DNA from: Chitinophagaceae bacterium
Lineage (GTDB): Bacteria; Bacteroidota; Bacteroidia; Chitinophagales; Chitinophagaceae
NCBI GenBank assembly: GCA_004173235.1
Contig: SEAC01000016.1
Span: 186,001 to 250,000 of the forward strand
Direction: 5' to 3'
Length of the DNA stretch: 64,000 bases
The position numbers and the translations under genes are program-made. Below are positions 16,479 through 24,375 of this stretch, piece after piece; position 1 is the stretch's first letter; each line of letters opens with the position of its first letter. The notes under the pieces were generated by a model that was not told where the DNA came from, did no database searches, and saw only the letters and a list, made by a program, of their open reading frames with translations.

Positions 16479-17123
16479 ATGCTTACGGTACAGACCTTCA
16501 CCTTCAACCCTGTTCAGGAGAACACTTACGTGCTTTATAACGAAACGGGAGCCTGCTGTATTATCGACCCAGGATGCTATTTCGCGTCGGAGGAGCAACA
16601 GCTTGCTGCCTTCGTGGAGGAAGCCGGTCTGAACCCCGTGCTGCTGCTCAACACGCACTGCCACCTCGATCACATTTTCGGCAACCGCTTTGTGCACCAG
16701 AAGTGGGGCCTCGAGCTGCACCTGCACCGAGGCGAAGTGCCTGTGCTGGAGCGCGGCCCTGCATCGGGACAATTGTGGCAACTGCCCTTCGTCAACTACG
16801 ACGGGCCGCTGCATTTTCTGGATGAAGGCGATACCGTTCGCATCGGCGACGACGAACTGGCTGTGCTCTTCACACCGGGCCATTCTCCCGGCCACGTCTC
16901 CTTTTACAGCGCGGCGCAGCGCTTCATCCTCTCCGGCGATGTGCTGTTTGAAGGCTCCGTTGGCCGCACCGACCTCCCCGGCGGCGACTTTACCATCCTC
17001 GAAGAAAGCATCCGCACGAAACTGTATACGCTACCCGAGGACGTGATCGTTTATTCGGGGCATGGCGGCACCACTACCATTGGAGATGAGAGGAGGGGCA
17101 ATCCGTTTGTAGCGATGCTTTAG
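16479..17123 (+). CDS. MBL-fold hydrolase, glyoxalase II-like
   Basis: This 214-residue metallo-beta-lactamase-fold protein has the metal motif THCHLDH (59-65), GHSPGH near 131-136 with the next metal ligand His, and the YSGHGGTTTIGDE end. This is the short YcbL/GloB-like type without the C-terminal substrate-binding domain of true glyoxalase II. It probably hydrolyses a thioester such as an acylglutathione-like substrate, but the substrate is not shown. It is divergent from the 1162-residue gene. Confidence 0.9.
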   Translation: MLTVQTFTFNPVQENTYVLYNETGACCIIDPGCYFASEEQQLAAFVEEAGLNPVLLLNTHCHLDHIFGNRFVHQKWGLELHLHRGEVPVLERGPASGQLWQLPFVNYDGPLHFLDEGDTVRIGDDELAVLFTPGHSPGHVSFYSAAQRFILSGDVLFEGSVGRTDLPGGDFTILEESIRTKLYTLPEDVIVYSGHGGTTTIGDERRGNPFVAML

Positions 17124-17143
17124 CCGTCGTCGGTGCGAAGATA

Positions 17144-17283
17144 GAAAGAACCCCGCAGGGGCGGGGCAGGCTCCAGATTTTCTATGATTTCTATGATTAG
17201 CGCCAATGTATTTATTACCGGCGTAAGCAAATCATAATAAATCTTAATAATCTGCGAGACGCCGAACGCGTTATCTGCGATCT
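17144..17283. repeat. Long intergenic repeat element, copy 1
   Basis: The first 32 bases (17144-17175; core CCCCGCAGGGGCGGGG, itself a 6-bp hairpin) are identical to 60789-60820. Similarity continues through ATCATAAT...AATCTTAATAA and 'TCTGCG' words to about 17283. Both copies lie between genes and neither contains an open frame of note. Confidence 0.7.
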
Positions 17284-17287
17284 TTCT

Positions 17288-18796
17288 CTACCGGCGAGGC
17301 TTCACATAGCGCCCAATCACCGGCAGTTTCGCAAATTCGTTCCGCTCGACCATCAGCAGGAATGAGCCGAACAGAACCAGCAGGAAGGCTCCGAAGATCC
17401 AATTGGCCCAATTAGGCAGCCCAATCAGGTTGAACGCGCATTGCAGGCCGTACAGCGCGAGGCTGATGATGAAATAGGCGATCAGCTTTTTGGTTGGATA
17501 AGGCACGCGGTATACCTTCTGCCCCCACATATACGAAACCACCATCATGCTGCCGTAGCAAAGCAGGGTGGCCCAGGCGCAGGCATAGTAGCCGAAGCGT
17601 GGTATGAAGAGGAAGTTGACGAGCAACGTAAGCGCCGCACCGATCAGTGTGATCCATGCGCCCGCGAGCGTGCGGTTCGACAATTTATACCAGATGGAAA
17701 GATTGTAATACACGCCGAGGAACATGTTCGCCAGCAGAAGGATGGGCACCACGCCCAGGCCCACACGGTATTCGGGCCCGATAAAATGGCCCCATACATC
17801 GAGGTAGAGCGCCACCACGAGGAACATAAAGCAAATGACGATCACGAAGAATTTCATCACTCGCGCATACACGCGGCGTGCATCCTGCCCCTGCGCCTGC
17901 TTGAAGAAGAAAGGCTCGGCGCCCATGCGAAAGGCCTGGATGAAGAGGGTAATAAGGATCGACAGTTTGTAGCAGGCGCCGTAGATGCCCACTTCGGCCT
18001 TGCGCAATTCTTCGGTGGGAGCCGACGACAGCTTGCCCAGCATGATCCGGTCGAAGGTTTCATTGATCATCCCGGCGAAGCCCGCAAGGATCAGTGGCGA
18101 TGAATAGATCAGGAGCTCGCGCCACAGCTTTGGCTCGAAGCGCCAGCGGAATGCGAATACGCCTTTCGCGAGCAGCAGGAACGTAATGGCCGACTGCAGC
18201 AGGTTGGCGAGGATCAGGTAACCTACCTGGTATCCCGGCTCGAAGAAACCATGCACCCAGCTGTTCGGATCCTGCTCATACAGCCTTGGACAATAAGAAA
18301 GGAAGAAGAAGGTGGCGCCGATGTTGACGAGGATGCCCAGCACGCGAACGAGCGCATACATCCGCGGGCGGCCTTCATAACGGAGGCGCGCGAATGCAAG
18401 CGTGGTAACGGCGTCGAGGCCGATGATGACGGCGCTGTAGGTCATGTATTCCGGGTGCGCCGGAAAGAGCAGCAGGTTCGCCAGCGGGGCACGAAAGAGA
18501 ATGAGCAGCGTAGTGAAAAGAAGCGTGCTTACGAGCAACGAAATAGAGGCGGTGTTGAACACACGCTCGTGGTCTTCCTTCGTTTTTGCATAGCGGAAGT
18601 AGGCCGTTTCGAGGCCATAGGTGAAAATCACGTTGAGAAAAGGGATCGCCGCGTAGAGGGTGCTCACTTCGCCATACAAGCTCTTGTCGAGCTTGTAGGT
18701 TACGTAAGGCACCAGCAGGTAATTCAGAAAACGTGCAGCGATCGAGCTCACACCATACCACATCGTCTGCCCGGCCAGTTTCTTGATTCCGCTCAT
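17288..18796 (-). CDS. Polysaccharide flippase (Wzx/MATE-like oligosaccharide exporter)
   Basis: This 502-residue membrane protein of about 12-14 helices begins GQTMWYGVSSIAARFLNYLLVPYVT, typical of the polysaccharide biosynthesis (Wzx) family of the MOP superfamily. Such proteins flip lipid-linked sugars across the inner membrane. No glycosyltransferases are adjacent, so the polymer is not indicated. The initiator ATG lies 10 bases after a good -7 box. Confidence 0.85.
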   Translation of the reverse strand: MSGIKKLAGQTMWYGVSSIAARFLNYLLVPYVTYKLDKSLYGEVSTLYAAIPFLNVIFTYGLETAYFRYAKTKEDHERVFNTASISLLVSTLLFTTLLILFRAPLANLLLFPAHPEYMTYSAVIIGLDAVTTLAFARLRYEGRPRMYALVRVLGILVNIGATFFFLSYCPRLYEQDPNSWVHGFFEPGYQVGYLILANLLQSAITFLLLAKGVFAFRWRFEPKLWRELLIYSSPLILAGFAGMINETFDRIMLGKLSSAPTEELRKAEVGIYGACYKLSILITLFIQAFRMGAEPFFFKQAQGQDARRVYARVMKFFVIVICFMFLVVALYLDVWGHFIGPEYRVGLGVVPILLLANMFLGVYYNLSIWYKLSNRTLAGAWITLIGAALTLLVNFLFIPRFGYYACAWATLLCYGSMMVVSYMWGQKVYRVPYPTKKLIAYFIISLALYGLQCAFNLIGLPNWANWIFGAFLLVLFGSFLLMVERNEFAKLPVIGRYVKPRR

Positions 18797-18806
18797 CGTA
18801 GGTCAA

Positions 18807-18814
18807 CAAAAGTA
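18807..18814 (-). promoter_or_regulatory. -7 promoter box of the flippase gene
   Basis: On the minus strand this reads TACTTTTG, a perfect TAnnTTTG match, 10 bases upstream of the start codon at 18796. Confidence 0.45.
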
Positions 18815-18980
18815 ACGCTTCGGCTACGCTCAGCGTGACAGACTGGTTGATTTCTATCCACGATACATTTCAATCTATGTCGGGCATCGCCGGTTGGCAG
18901 GCTTTGCGAAGCAGAATGACAGGCTTACGGCAGCCTCCTTGTCAGGCTGAGCGCAGCTTCCTTGTCAGGCTGAGCGCAGC
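18815..18980. repeat. Intergenic 'CTTCGGCTACGCTCAGCGTG' repeat and 23-bp tandem
   Basis: 18815-18842 repeats the phrase seen at the window start. The segment CCTTGTCAGGCTGAGCGCAG occurs twice, starting at 18937 and 18960 (period 23). No gene is visible in this gap. Confidence 0.6.
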
Positions 18981-18986
18981 CGAAGC

Positions 18987-20027
18987 CTAATTGGGCAGAT
19001 ACTTCGGGTTGCGGGTATACGCGCTGTCGGTGAGTGTTTGGAGGAAGCGCACCACCTCGTCTTCCTCTGCGGTTGTGAGGCTGATGCCATTCAGCAGCAA
19101 AGGGTCGAGGCTGGGTGAAAGGTGGATGTCGTCGCGGTAATGCCGCACCATCGTACGCATGGCGCTGAAGCGGCCATCGTGGCCGTAGTAGGCGCTGAGG
19201 TTGAGGTTGCGCAGCGAAGGCACGCGGAACTTCAGCGAGTCGGCGCTGCGGCCGGTGACGCGCATGCGGCCGTAATCGTTGAGCGCAGGATCTACCTCAA
19301 GGCCGGTATTACGATAGCTGAAGTCGGTAAAAAGCGGGCCCGAGTGGCAGCTGGCGCATTTTGCGGCAAACACCTGCTCGCCGGCAGCCTCGGTGGCCGT
19401 CAGCGTTGCTTCGCCGCGTTGAACGCGGTCCCACTTGCTGTCGGCCGAAACCATGCTGAGCAGGAACTGGCGCAGTGCATTGGTGATGGTAACATCGCTG
19501 ATGCCGATGAAGCCGTATGCTGCGCGAAAGCGGCGCACATAGGCTGTGTCGGCGGAGAGCCGCGCCTGCACTTCCGGGAAGTTTTCGCCCATTTCGTTCG
19601 GGTGCGTGATGTGGCGGCGCACAACGCTCTCCAGGCCATCGTATTGGCCATCGTGAAAGTAGTTAGTATACCAGGCGAGGTTGGCCAGTGCCGGCGCGTT
19701 GCGCAGCGTATGCGCGTGGTTGTAGCCGTGGCTGCGGTCGTGATCGAAGGTGGTGAAAGCCGCATTGGGCATGTGGCACGAGCTGCAGGCAAAGTTGCTG
19801 TCTTTCGAAAGCGCGCCTTCGTAAAAAAGACGCCGCCCCAGATCAACGGCTTCGGCCGTCAGCGGGTAGTTGGTAAAATCATAGGCCGGTTGCGGAAATC
19901 CTTGCGGCACGGCGAACGGCAGCGGAGTGCCCGTGGGTCGGAATTCCGACTTGCGGCAACTTTGGAGCAGGGCCACACCGCCGGCAACTGCCAGCACCAG
20001 GATCGTTAGAAGGCGGAAAGAACGCAT
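18987..20027 (-). CDS. Di-haem cytochrome c peroxidase (MauG/CcpA family) lipoprotein
   Basis: This 346-residue protein has a lipobox LLQSC with Cys24 as the lipidated residue and two c-haem motifs, CSSCH (81-85) and CASCH (224-228), spaced as in bacterial cytochrome c peroxidases. These reduce hydrogen peroxide using electrons from small cytochromes; MauG relatives oxidise protein substrates instead. The HTLRNAPALANLAWYTNYFHDGQ segment (106-128) is typical of the Bacteroidota branch. It stands alone, presumably facing the periplasm. Confidence 0.9.
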   Translation of the reverse strand: MRSFRLLTILVLAVAGGVALLQSCRKSEFRPTGTPLPFAVPQGFPQPAYDFTNYPLTAEAVDLGRRLFYEGALSKDSNFACSSCHMPNAAFTTFDHDRSHGYNHAHTLRNAPALANLAWYTNYFHDGQYDGLESVVRRHITHPNEMGENFPEVQARLSADTAYVRRFRAAYGFIGISDVTITNALRQFLLSMVSADSKWDRVQRGEATLTATEAAGEQVFAAKCASCHSGPLFTDFSYRNTGLEVDPALNDYGRMRVTGRSADSLKFRVPSLRNLNLSAYYGHDGRFSAMRTMVRHYRDDIHLSPSLDPLLLNGISLTTAEEDEVVRFLQTLTDSAYTRNPKYLPN

Positions 20028-20074
20028 TGTGTTTTTGTCTTCTCTAAAATACGCAGCATTACCGGGGATGGTTG

Positions 20075-20476
20075 TTAAAAGTCGCCGGGGCGCATGCGTC
20101 CGCGCGCAGCCTTCCGTTCGCCGGTGAGTTTTTTTTGCTTGAGGCGAGCCTCTTTGACGCCCTTCGGTGTGCGCGTTGCGATGCGTGGCTTTTTCTTTTT
20201 CAAGGCGCCCTCCACCAGCTCGTGCAGCTTGCGCAGCGCATCCTGCTTATTCTCGAGCTGCGTGCGGTAGGCCTGCGCTTTCACCCAAAGCGAGCCTTCC
20301 GCATTGAGGCGATGCGCGAGTTTCTGAAGCAGGACGTTCTTCTGTTCGTCGGAGAACAGCGCCGATGCCGCAACGGGCCACCACGCGATGACTGCGGTCT
20401 CCACCTTGTTTACGTTCTGCCCGCCCTTGCCGCCGGCCCGGGTTGTCTGGAGTTGTATTTCTGCGGTAAGGTCCAT
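20075..20476 (-). CDS. arfB: Alternative ribosome-rescue hydrolase ArfB (YaeJ)
   Basis: This 133-residue protein has the catalytic GGQ motif at residues 18-20 within GGKGGQNVNKVET, and a basic C-terminal tail (KKKPR, KQKKLTGERKAARGRMR) that inserts into the empty mRNA channel. It releases peptidyl-tRNA from stalled ribosomes. The start was placed at the ATG at 20476; the frame is open upstream but only through repeat sequence. It is divergent from dtd. Confidence 0.93.
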   Translation of the reverse strand: MDLTAEIQLQTTRAGGKGGQNVNKVETAVIAWWPVAASALFSDEQKNVLLQKLAHRLNAEGSLWVKAQAYRTQLENKQDALRKLHELVEGALKKKKPRIATRTPKGVKEARLKQKKLTGERKAARGRMRPGDF

Positions 20477-20483
20477 GGGAGAT

Positions 20484-20612
20484 AAATTCAAAAGTTGAAA
20501 GTCAAAAGTCAAAAGCTCAAAATCCAAAATCAAAAATAAGCTCCTGGCGTGCTCACTCTTATTTAGCGAATACGGCAACTTTCGCGTTTTTGACTTTTGA
20601 TTTTTGACTTCT
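20484..20612. repeat. Inverted pair of GTCAAAAGTCAAAA-type repeats
   Basis: The left arm (20484-20540; AAAGTCAAAAGTCAAAAG words) and right arm (20587-20612; TTGACTTTTGATTTTTGAC) flank about 45 bp of unique sequence between arfB and dtd. The right arm runs directly into the dtd promoter box. Confidence 0.65.
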
Positions 20613-20616
20613 TTTG
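20609..20616 (+). promoter_or_regulatory. Putative -7 box of the dtd operon
   Basis: TTCTTTTG has one mismatch to TAnnTTTG and ends four bases before the ATG at 20621. It is formed partly from the end of a repeat arm. Confidence 0.35.
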
Positions 20617-20620
20617 CGTC

Positions 20621-21073
20621 ATGCGCGCCATCGTACAGCGAGTAACCGAAGCATCCGTAGAAGTGGATGGATCCATTGCAGGCTCCATTGCCGCCGGGCT
20701 GCTCGTGCTCGTAGGTGTGGAAGATGCCGATGCCGCTGCGGATGCGGAATGGCTTGCGGCCAAGATCTGCAGCCTGCGCATCTTCAGCGATAGCGAGGGG
20801 CTGATGAACCTTTCCCTCCGCGACAATGGCGGCGACGTGCTTGCCATCTCGCAGTTCACGCTCCACGCCGCCGTAAAGAAAGGCAACCGTCCCTCTTTCA
20901 TCCGCGCAGCAAAGCCGCCGGTGGCGATACCGCTCTACCAGGCCTTCATTGCAGCCCTCGAACGGGAGCTCGGAAAGCCGCCTGCAACGGGCATCTTCGG
21001 AGCCGACATGAAAGTGCGGCTGCTCAACGACGGCCCGGTTACCCTATTCATCGACACCCAAAACAAGGAATGA
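20621..21073 (+). CDS. dtd: D-aminoacyl-tRNA deacylase
   Basis: This 150-residue enzyme hydrolyses D-amino acids (and glycine from tRNA-Ala) off tRNA. Signature motifs are SQFTLHA (77-83) and the C-terminal [10 protein letters not shown] (about 137-146), the Gly-cisPro region that gives chiral proofreading. Its length matches the family. It overlaps the haemoglobin gene (ATGA), forming a three-gene operon with the truncated haemoglobin and MazG-like genes. Confidence 0.95.
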   Translation: MRAIVQRVTEASVEVDGSIAGSIAAGLLVLVGVEDADAAADAEWLAAKICSLRIFSDSEGLMNLSLRDNGGDVLAISQFTLHAAVKKGNRPSFIRAAKPPVAIPLYQAFIAALERELGKPPATGIFGADMKVRLLNDGPVTLFIDTQNKE

Positions 21074-21453
21074 TGCGCGACATTGAATCGAGGGCCGATA
21101 TCGAGCTGCTGCTGGAAGACTTCTACAGGCAGGCCTTCGCCGATGGGCTCATTGGCCGCTTCTTCACCGAAGTGGTTCCGCTCAACCTCGACACGCATCT
21201 ACCCATCATTGCCGACTTCTGGGAGTCGATCGTATTTGCAACGCCCTATGCGAAGAATGTGATGGCGGTGCACCACGACATTCACCAGAGGTCGCCGATT
21301 CAAAAAGATCATCTCGATCGCTGGGCCGCGCTGTTCACAGCTACCGTGGCCGCGCATTTCGATGGACCGAGGGCCACGCTGATGCAGCAACGGGCGCGCT
21401 CCGTAGCTACATTGATGGATATCAAACTGAATCATTCCAAAAAAGGATTATGA
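21070..21453 (+). CDS. Group III truncated haemoglobin
   Basis: This 127-residue haem protein has the proximal-His region [11 protein letters not shown] (His81, Trp85 conserved in group III) and the N-terminal [13 protein letters not shown] helix. Group III globins bind oxygen or nitric oxide; physiological roles are poorly defined, with nitrosative stress a possibility. It is coupled to dtd (overlapping ATGA) and to the MazG-like gene (overlapping ATGA). Confidence 0.92.
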   Translation: MMRDIESRADIELLLEDFYRQAFADGLIGRFFTEVVPLNLDTHLPIIADFWESIVFATPYAKNVMAVHHDIHQRSPIQKDHLDRWAALFTATVAAHFDGPRATLMQQRARSVATLMDIKLNHSKKGL

Positions 21454-21773
21454 CCCTCGAACAGGCACAACAACAGGTGGACGCCTGGATCAGAACAACC
21501 GGCGTCCGCTACTTCAGCGAGCTCACCAACATGGCCATTCTTACAGAGGAAGTGGGCGAGGTGGCGCGCCTGATGAGCCGCCAGTTCGGCGACCAGTCGT
21601 TCAAGGAAAGCGACAAAGACAAAGAGCTTTCCGATGAACTCGCCGATGTGCTCTGGGTGTTGATCTGCATCGCCAACCAAACCGGCGTGAACCTCACCGA
21701 AGCGCTGCAAAAGAACTTCGAAAAAAAATCCATCCGCGATGGCAATCGCCACCGCGACAATCCAAAATTGTGA
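21450..21773 (+). CDS. MazG-like nucleotide pyrophosphohydrolase
   Basis: This 107-residue single-domain protein has the EExxE...ExxD metal motif: TEEVGEVAR (Glu33, Glu34, Glu37) and SDELADVLW (Glu63, Asp66). These enzymes cleave nucleoside triphosphates to monophosphates and pyrophosphate as house-cleaning. It is the last gene of the dtd operon. Confidence 0.88.
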   Translation: MTLEQAQQQVDAWIRTTGVRYFSELTNMAILTEEVGEVARLMSRQFGDQSFKESDKDKELSDELADVLWVLICIANQTGVNLTEALQKNFEKKSIRDGNRHRDNPKL

Positions 21774-21841
21774 TGTACGGGGCTCGTACCATTTTCAAGG
21801 CTGTTCATCACTTCGGCACGCCGGGCTGCATCTGCGCGTGC

Positions 21842-21849
21842 TAACATTG
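21842..21849 (+). promoter_or_regulatory. Putative -7 box of the histidine kinase operon
   Basis: TAACATTG has one mismatch to TAnnTTTG and ends four bases before the ATG at 21854, so the kinase mRNA may be leaderless. Confidence 0.4.
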
Positions 21850-21853
21850 CACC

Positions 21854-22894
21854 ATGCAACGCTACCTCGACCTGCTCATTCGCCCACGCTATGGCATCAT
21901 CCTTCGAAACGTCATTGCTTCGGTGCTGATCTGGAGCTGCAGTCTCTTGCTGCGGATGTTTGCGCACGGTGACGGCGAAATGATGCTGATGATCGGTGTC
22001 ATCGTGCCCTACACCATCCTGCAATACACACTTACAACGCAGGCGATCCTGCCGCGCATGCCACCGGGCCGGCGCACTTTTCTTACGCTGCTCGTACTTG
22101 TGGGCGTGCTGTTGCTGGTAAGCGCTGTCCCCCTGGGCTTTCTTTCGCACCTCTTCCAGGATGGGATGGATGACGCGATCTCCTTCGTGCTTGCCAACGC
22201 TTTCCTGCAGCTGCTGGTGATGACGCCGCTGGCAGTGTATTTCTACCGCCGCAATCACAAGTCGCGGCAGGAGGTGACGCACCTGAAGCAGGAACTGGGA
22301 CAATCGGAGGCAAGCCTCGACTTCCTGCGCACACAGATCAACCCGCACTTTCTTTTCAATGCGCTCAACTCGCTGTATGGACTTGCTTTGAATGAAGGCG
22401 CACAGCGCACGGCCGATGGCGTGCAGATGCTGGGCGAGCTGATGCGGTTTCTCATCCACGACAATCAGAAGAAGGAGATCGATCTCACACGCGAGGCCGA
22501 CTACCTGCAGCAATATATCCGGCTGCAGCAGCTGCGCGTGGAAGGCAACGACTCGGTGCTCGTCACGGCGCGCATCAATGAGGTGCCCGAAGGCCTGCGC
22601 ATAGCGCCGATGCTGCTGATCCCTTTCGTGGAGAATGCATTCAAGCACGGCATCTCCTTTCGTGTGCCTTCGTATATCAACGTAACGCTCACCGCCCGCG
22701 AAGGCGTCGTGTACCTCGATGTGCACAACAGCGTAGCTCCCAAAACATCCGACGATCCGGAGGCCGACCGCAGCGGCATCGGTCTTTCCAATGTGCGCCA
22801 GAGGCTGGAGCTGCTGTACCCCGGCCGCCACGAGCTTTTCGTGCGCGACACCGGCACTGAATTTTTCGTACACCTTTCCGTTCTGTTAACTTAG
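21854..22894 (+). CDS. LytS-type sensor histidine kinase
   Basis: This 346-residue protein has four N-terminal transmembrane helices (about residues 12-125), a coiled segment, then the His_kinase domain with the phospho-acceptor in QINPHFLFNALNSL (His165) and an ATPase domain with PFVENAFKHGI and GIGLSNVRQRL. It carries no large extracellular sensor, so sensing may be intramembrane. It is followed three bases later by its LytTR regulator. Confidence 0.92.
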   Translation: MQRYLDLLIRPRYGIILRNVIASVLIWSCSLLLRMFAHGDGEMMLMIGVIVPYTILQYTLTTQAILPRMPPGRRTFLTLLVLVGVLLLVSAVPLGFLSHLFQDGMDDAISFVLANAFLQLLVMTPLAVYFYRRNHKSRQEVTHLKQELGQSEASLDFLRTQINPHFLFNALNSLYGLALNEGAQRTADGVQMLGELMRFLIHDNQKKEIDLTREADYLQQYIRLQQLRVEGNDSVLVTARINEVPEGLRIAPMLLIPFVENAFKHGISFRVPSYINVTLTAREGVVYLDVHNSVAPKTSDDPEADRSGIGLSNVRQRLELLYPGRHELFVRDTGTEFFVHLSVLLT

Positions 22895-22897
22895 CCT

Positions 22898-23599
22898 ATG
22901 CAGCCGCCCTTCATGAAGGCCATTGCCGTAGACGACGAAAAGCTGGCGCTCGATATCGTGAGCGCGCACGCCGCGCGTGTGCCCTTCCTCGAGCTGAAGG
23001 CAACCTTCACCAACGCGTTCCTCGCACTCGAATACCTGCAGAAGGAACCCGTAGATCTACTGTTCCTCGATATCAAGATGCCCGACATTTCCGGTATTGA
23101 CTTTTTTCAAAGCCTTTCGCGCAAGCCGCTGCTGATCTACACCACGGCCTATGCCGAGCATGCTGCCACCTCCTTCGAGCTCGACGCGGTAGATTACCTG
23201 CTGAAGCCCTTTTCGCTCGCACGGTTCATGAAAGGATGCAACAAAGCCTACGAGTTGTTTCGCTTCCGCACGGGCCCCGAAGTAGCCACAACGCACGTTT
23301 TCATCAAAACGGGTTACGAGCAGGTGAAGGTTGCGTTGCACGACATCCGCTACCTCGAGTCTTCGGGCAACTATGTTACTTTCGCCATTGCGGGAAAGCA
23401 GCTGCTGTCGCGCAGCAACATGGCCGAGGCGCTTGCCTCGCTGCCGGCGGGCCGCTTTTTGCGCGTGCACCGGTCTTTCGCCGTCGCCATCGGACACATC
23501 GAAAAAGTAGAACGTGGGCAGGTGACCGTTGCAGGGAAAGTGATTCCTGTTAGTGAAGCCTATGCGGGCGACCTGCAGGCGACCATGGGCCGGCGTTGA
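22898..23599 (+). CDS. LytTR family response regulator
   Basis: This 233-residue protein has a receiver domain with the phospho-acceptor Asp58 (LLFLDIKMPD), acidic pocket VDDE (11-14) and conserved Lys in LLKPF, followed by a LytTR DNA-binding domain (about 130-230; YLESSGNYV, FLRVHRSFAV). It is the partner of the upstream LytS-like kinase. Targets are not indicated by context. Confidence 0.93.
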   Translation: MQPPFMKAIAVDDEKLALDIVSAHAARVPFLELKATFTNAFLALEYLQKEPVDLLFLDIKMPDISGIDFFQSLSRKPLLIYTTAYAEHAATSFELDAVDYLLKPFSLARFMKGCNKAYELFRFRTGPEVATTHVFIKTGYEQVKVALHDIRYLESSGNYVTFAIAGKQLLSRSNMAEALASLPAGRFLRVHRSFAVAIGHIEKVERGQVTVAGKVIPVSEAYAGDLQATMGRR

Positions 23600-23712
23600 A
23601 TCATCTTCGTTTGACCGGCTTGGCGGGTTGTTGGATACATAGCGCGCATGCCCACTGAGCAGCATGGGTCAGCGGAAGTAACTTAGACTGGCTTTACTAC
23701 AGTTCACACGCG

Positions 23713-24291
23713 CTAGTCGGCAAGGATCTCTTTGGAATGTACCAGGATGGCCGCGAGCACCTCTTTGTTGAAGGCGGCTTCGTCGAAAGCGCGGTAGCCG
23801 CGGCCCGCATCCTTGCGGCGTGCTTCCTGCTCGCGCAGCTCAAAGGCTTTCTGTGCCTCGGCGCGCAGCGCTTCATAGTCGTCGGTGAGGCAGAAGTATT
23901 CAAACTGGTCGTTCCGGAATGCCTGGAGCTGCGCCGCATCCATGCGCCGTATTCCGCGCAGCCTGCCCCGGCGGATTTCAACCAGCACAAAACCTTTCTC
24001 GTGTGGCATCAGCAGCAGTCCGCTGTGCCAGCGCACAACGCGGTCTTCCGCTTCAGGAATGATCTCGTTGATCACGGAGCGGCGCCCGGTGCGGAGGTTG
24101 CGCGCGTCGGCCACCTCGATATCCTTCACCAGCAACTCATCGTCCTCAATGAAATACGTTGCCCAATAGCCGCGCCCGGCCCCGGCTGGCCGCAACGAAG
24201 CGTGCTTCCTGAAAAACGGTTCAAGCAGCGCGTCTTGCATCGGGAGGCGTGCACCATCCAGAAAAAGTACGTCGAGGTCGTTCGGGTTCAT
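23713..24291 (-). CDS. Hypothetical protein (192 aa)
   Basis: This is a soluble protein without signal peptide, starting at MNPNDLDVLFLDG. The frame is open 14 codons further but into a terminator hairpin, so the ATG at 24291 was chosen. The C-terminal third is charged and helical (ALRAEAQKAFELREQEARRKD). No family is recognised. It lies downstream of the adhesin terminator and is probably transcribed alone. Confidence 0.65.
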   Translation of the reverse strand: MNPNDLDVLFLDGARLPMQDALLEPFFRKHASLRPAGAGRGYWATYFIEDDELLVKDIEVADARNLRTGRRSVINEIIPEAEDRVVRWHSGLLLMPHEKGFVLVEIRRGRLRGIRRMDAAQLQAFRNDQFEYFCLTDDYEALRAEAQKAFELREQEARRKDAGRGYRAFDEAAFNKEVLAAILVHSKEILAD

Positions 24292-24314
24292 GGAAAGCCA
24301 AGATAGCGCATTCA

Positions 24315-24347
24315 GCAAAAAAAGCCCCGGCACAGGGCCGGGGCTTT
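24315..24347 (-). terminator. Terminator of the SprB-repeat gene
   Basis: A 10-bp stem (AAAGCCCCGG at 24321-24330 with 24338-24347), followed on the minus strand by a T run at 24320-24315. Confidence 0.85.
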
Positions 24348-24375
24348 GAAGGGAATGGGGCTTGAAAAACGAAAA

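Noticed and set aside
17144..17283. Considered as an insertion sequence remnant
   Set aside because: No transposase fragment, terminal inverted repeats or target duplication is visible; only a second copy exists in the window.
18987..20027. Considered as a two-gene methylamine system (MauG) with a substrate partner
   Set aside because: No methylamine dehydrogenase or other partner gene is adjacent; a plain cytochrome c peroxidase fits the spacing of the haem motifs.
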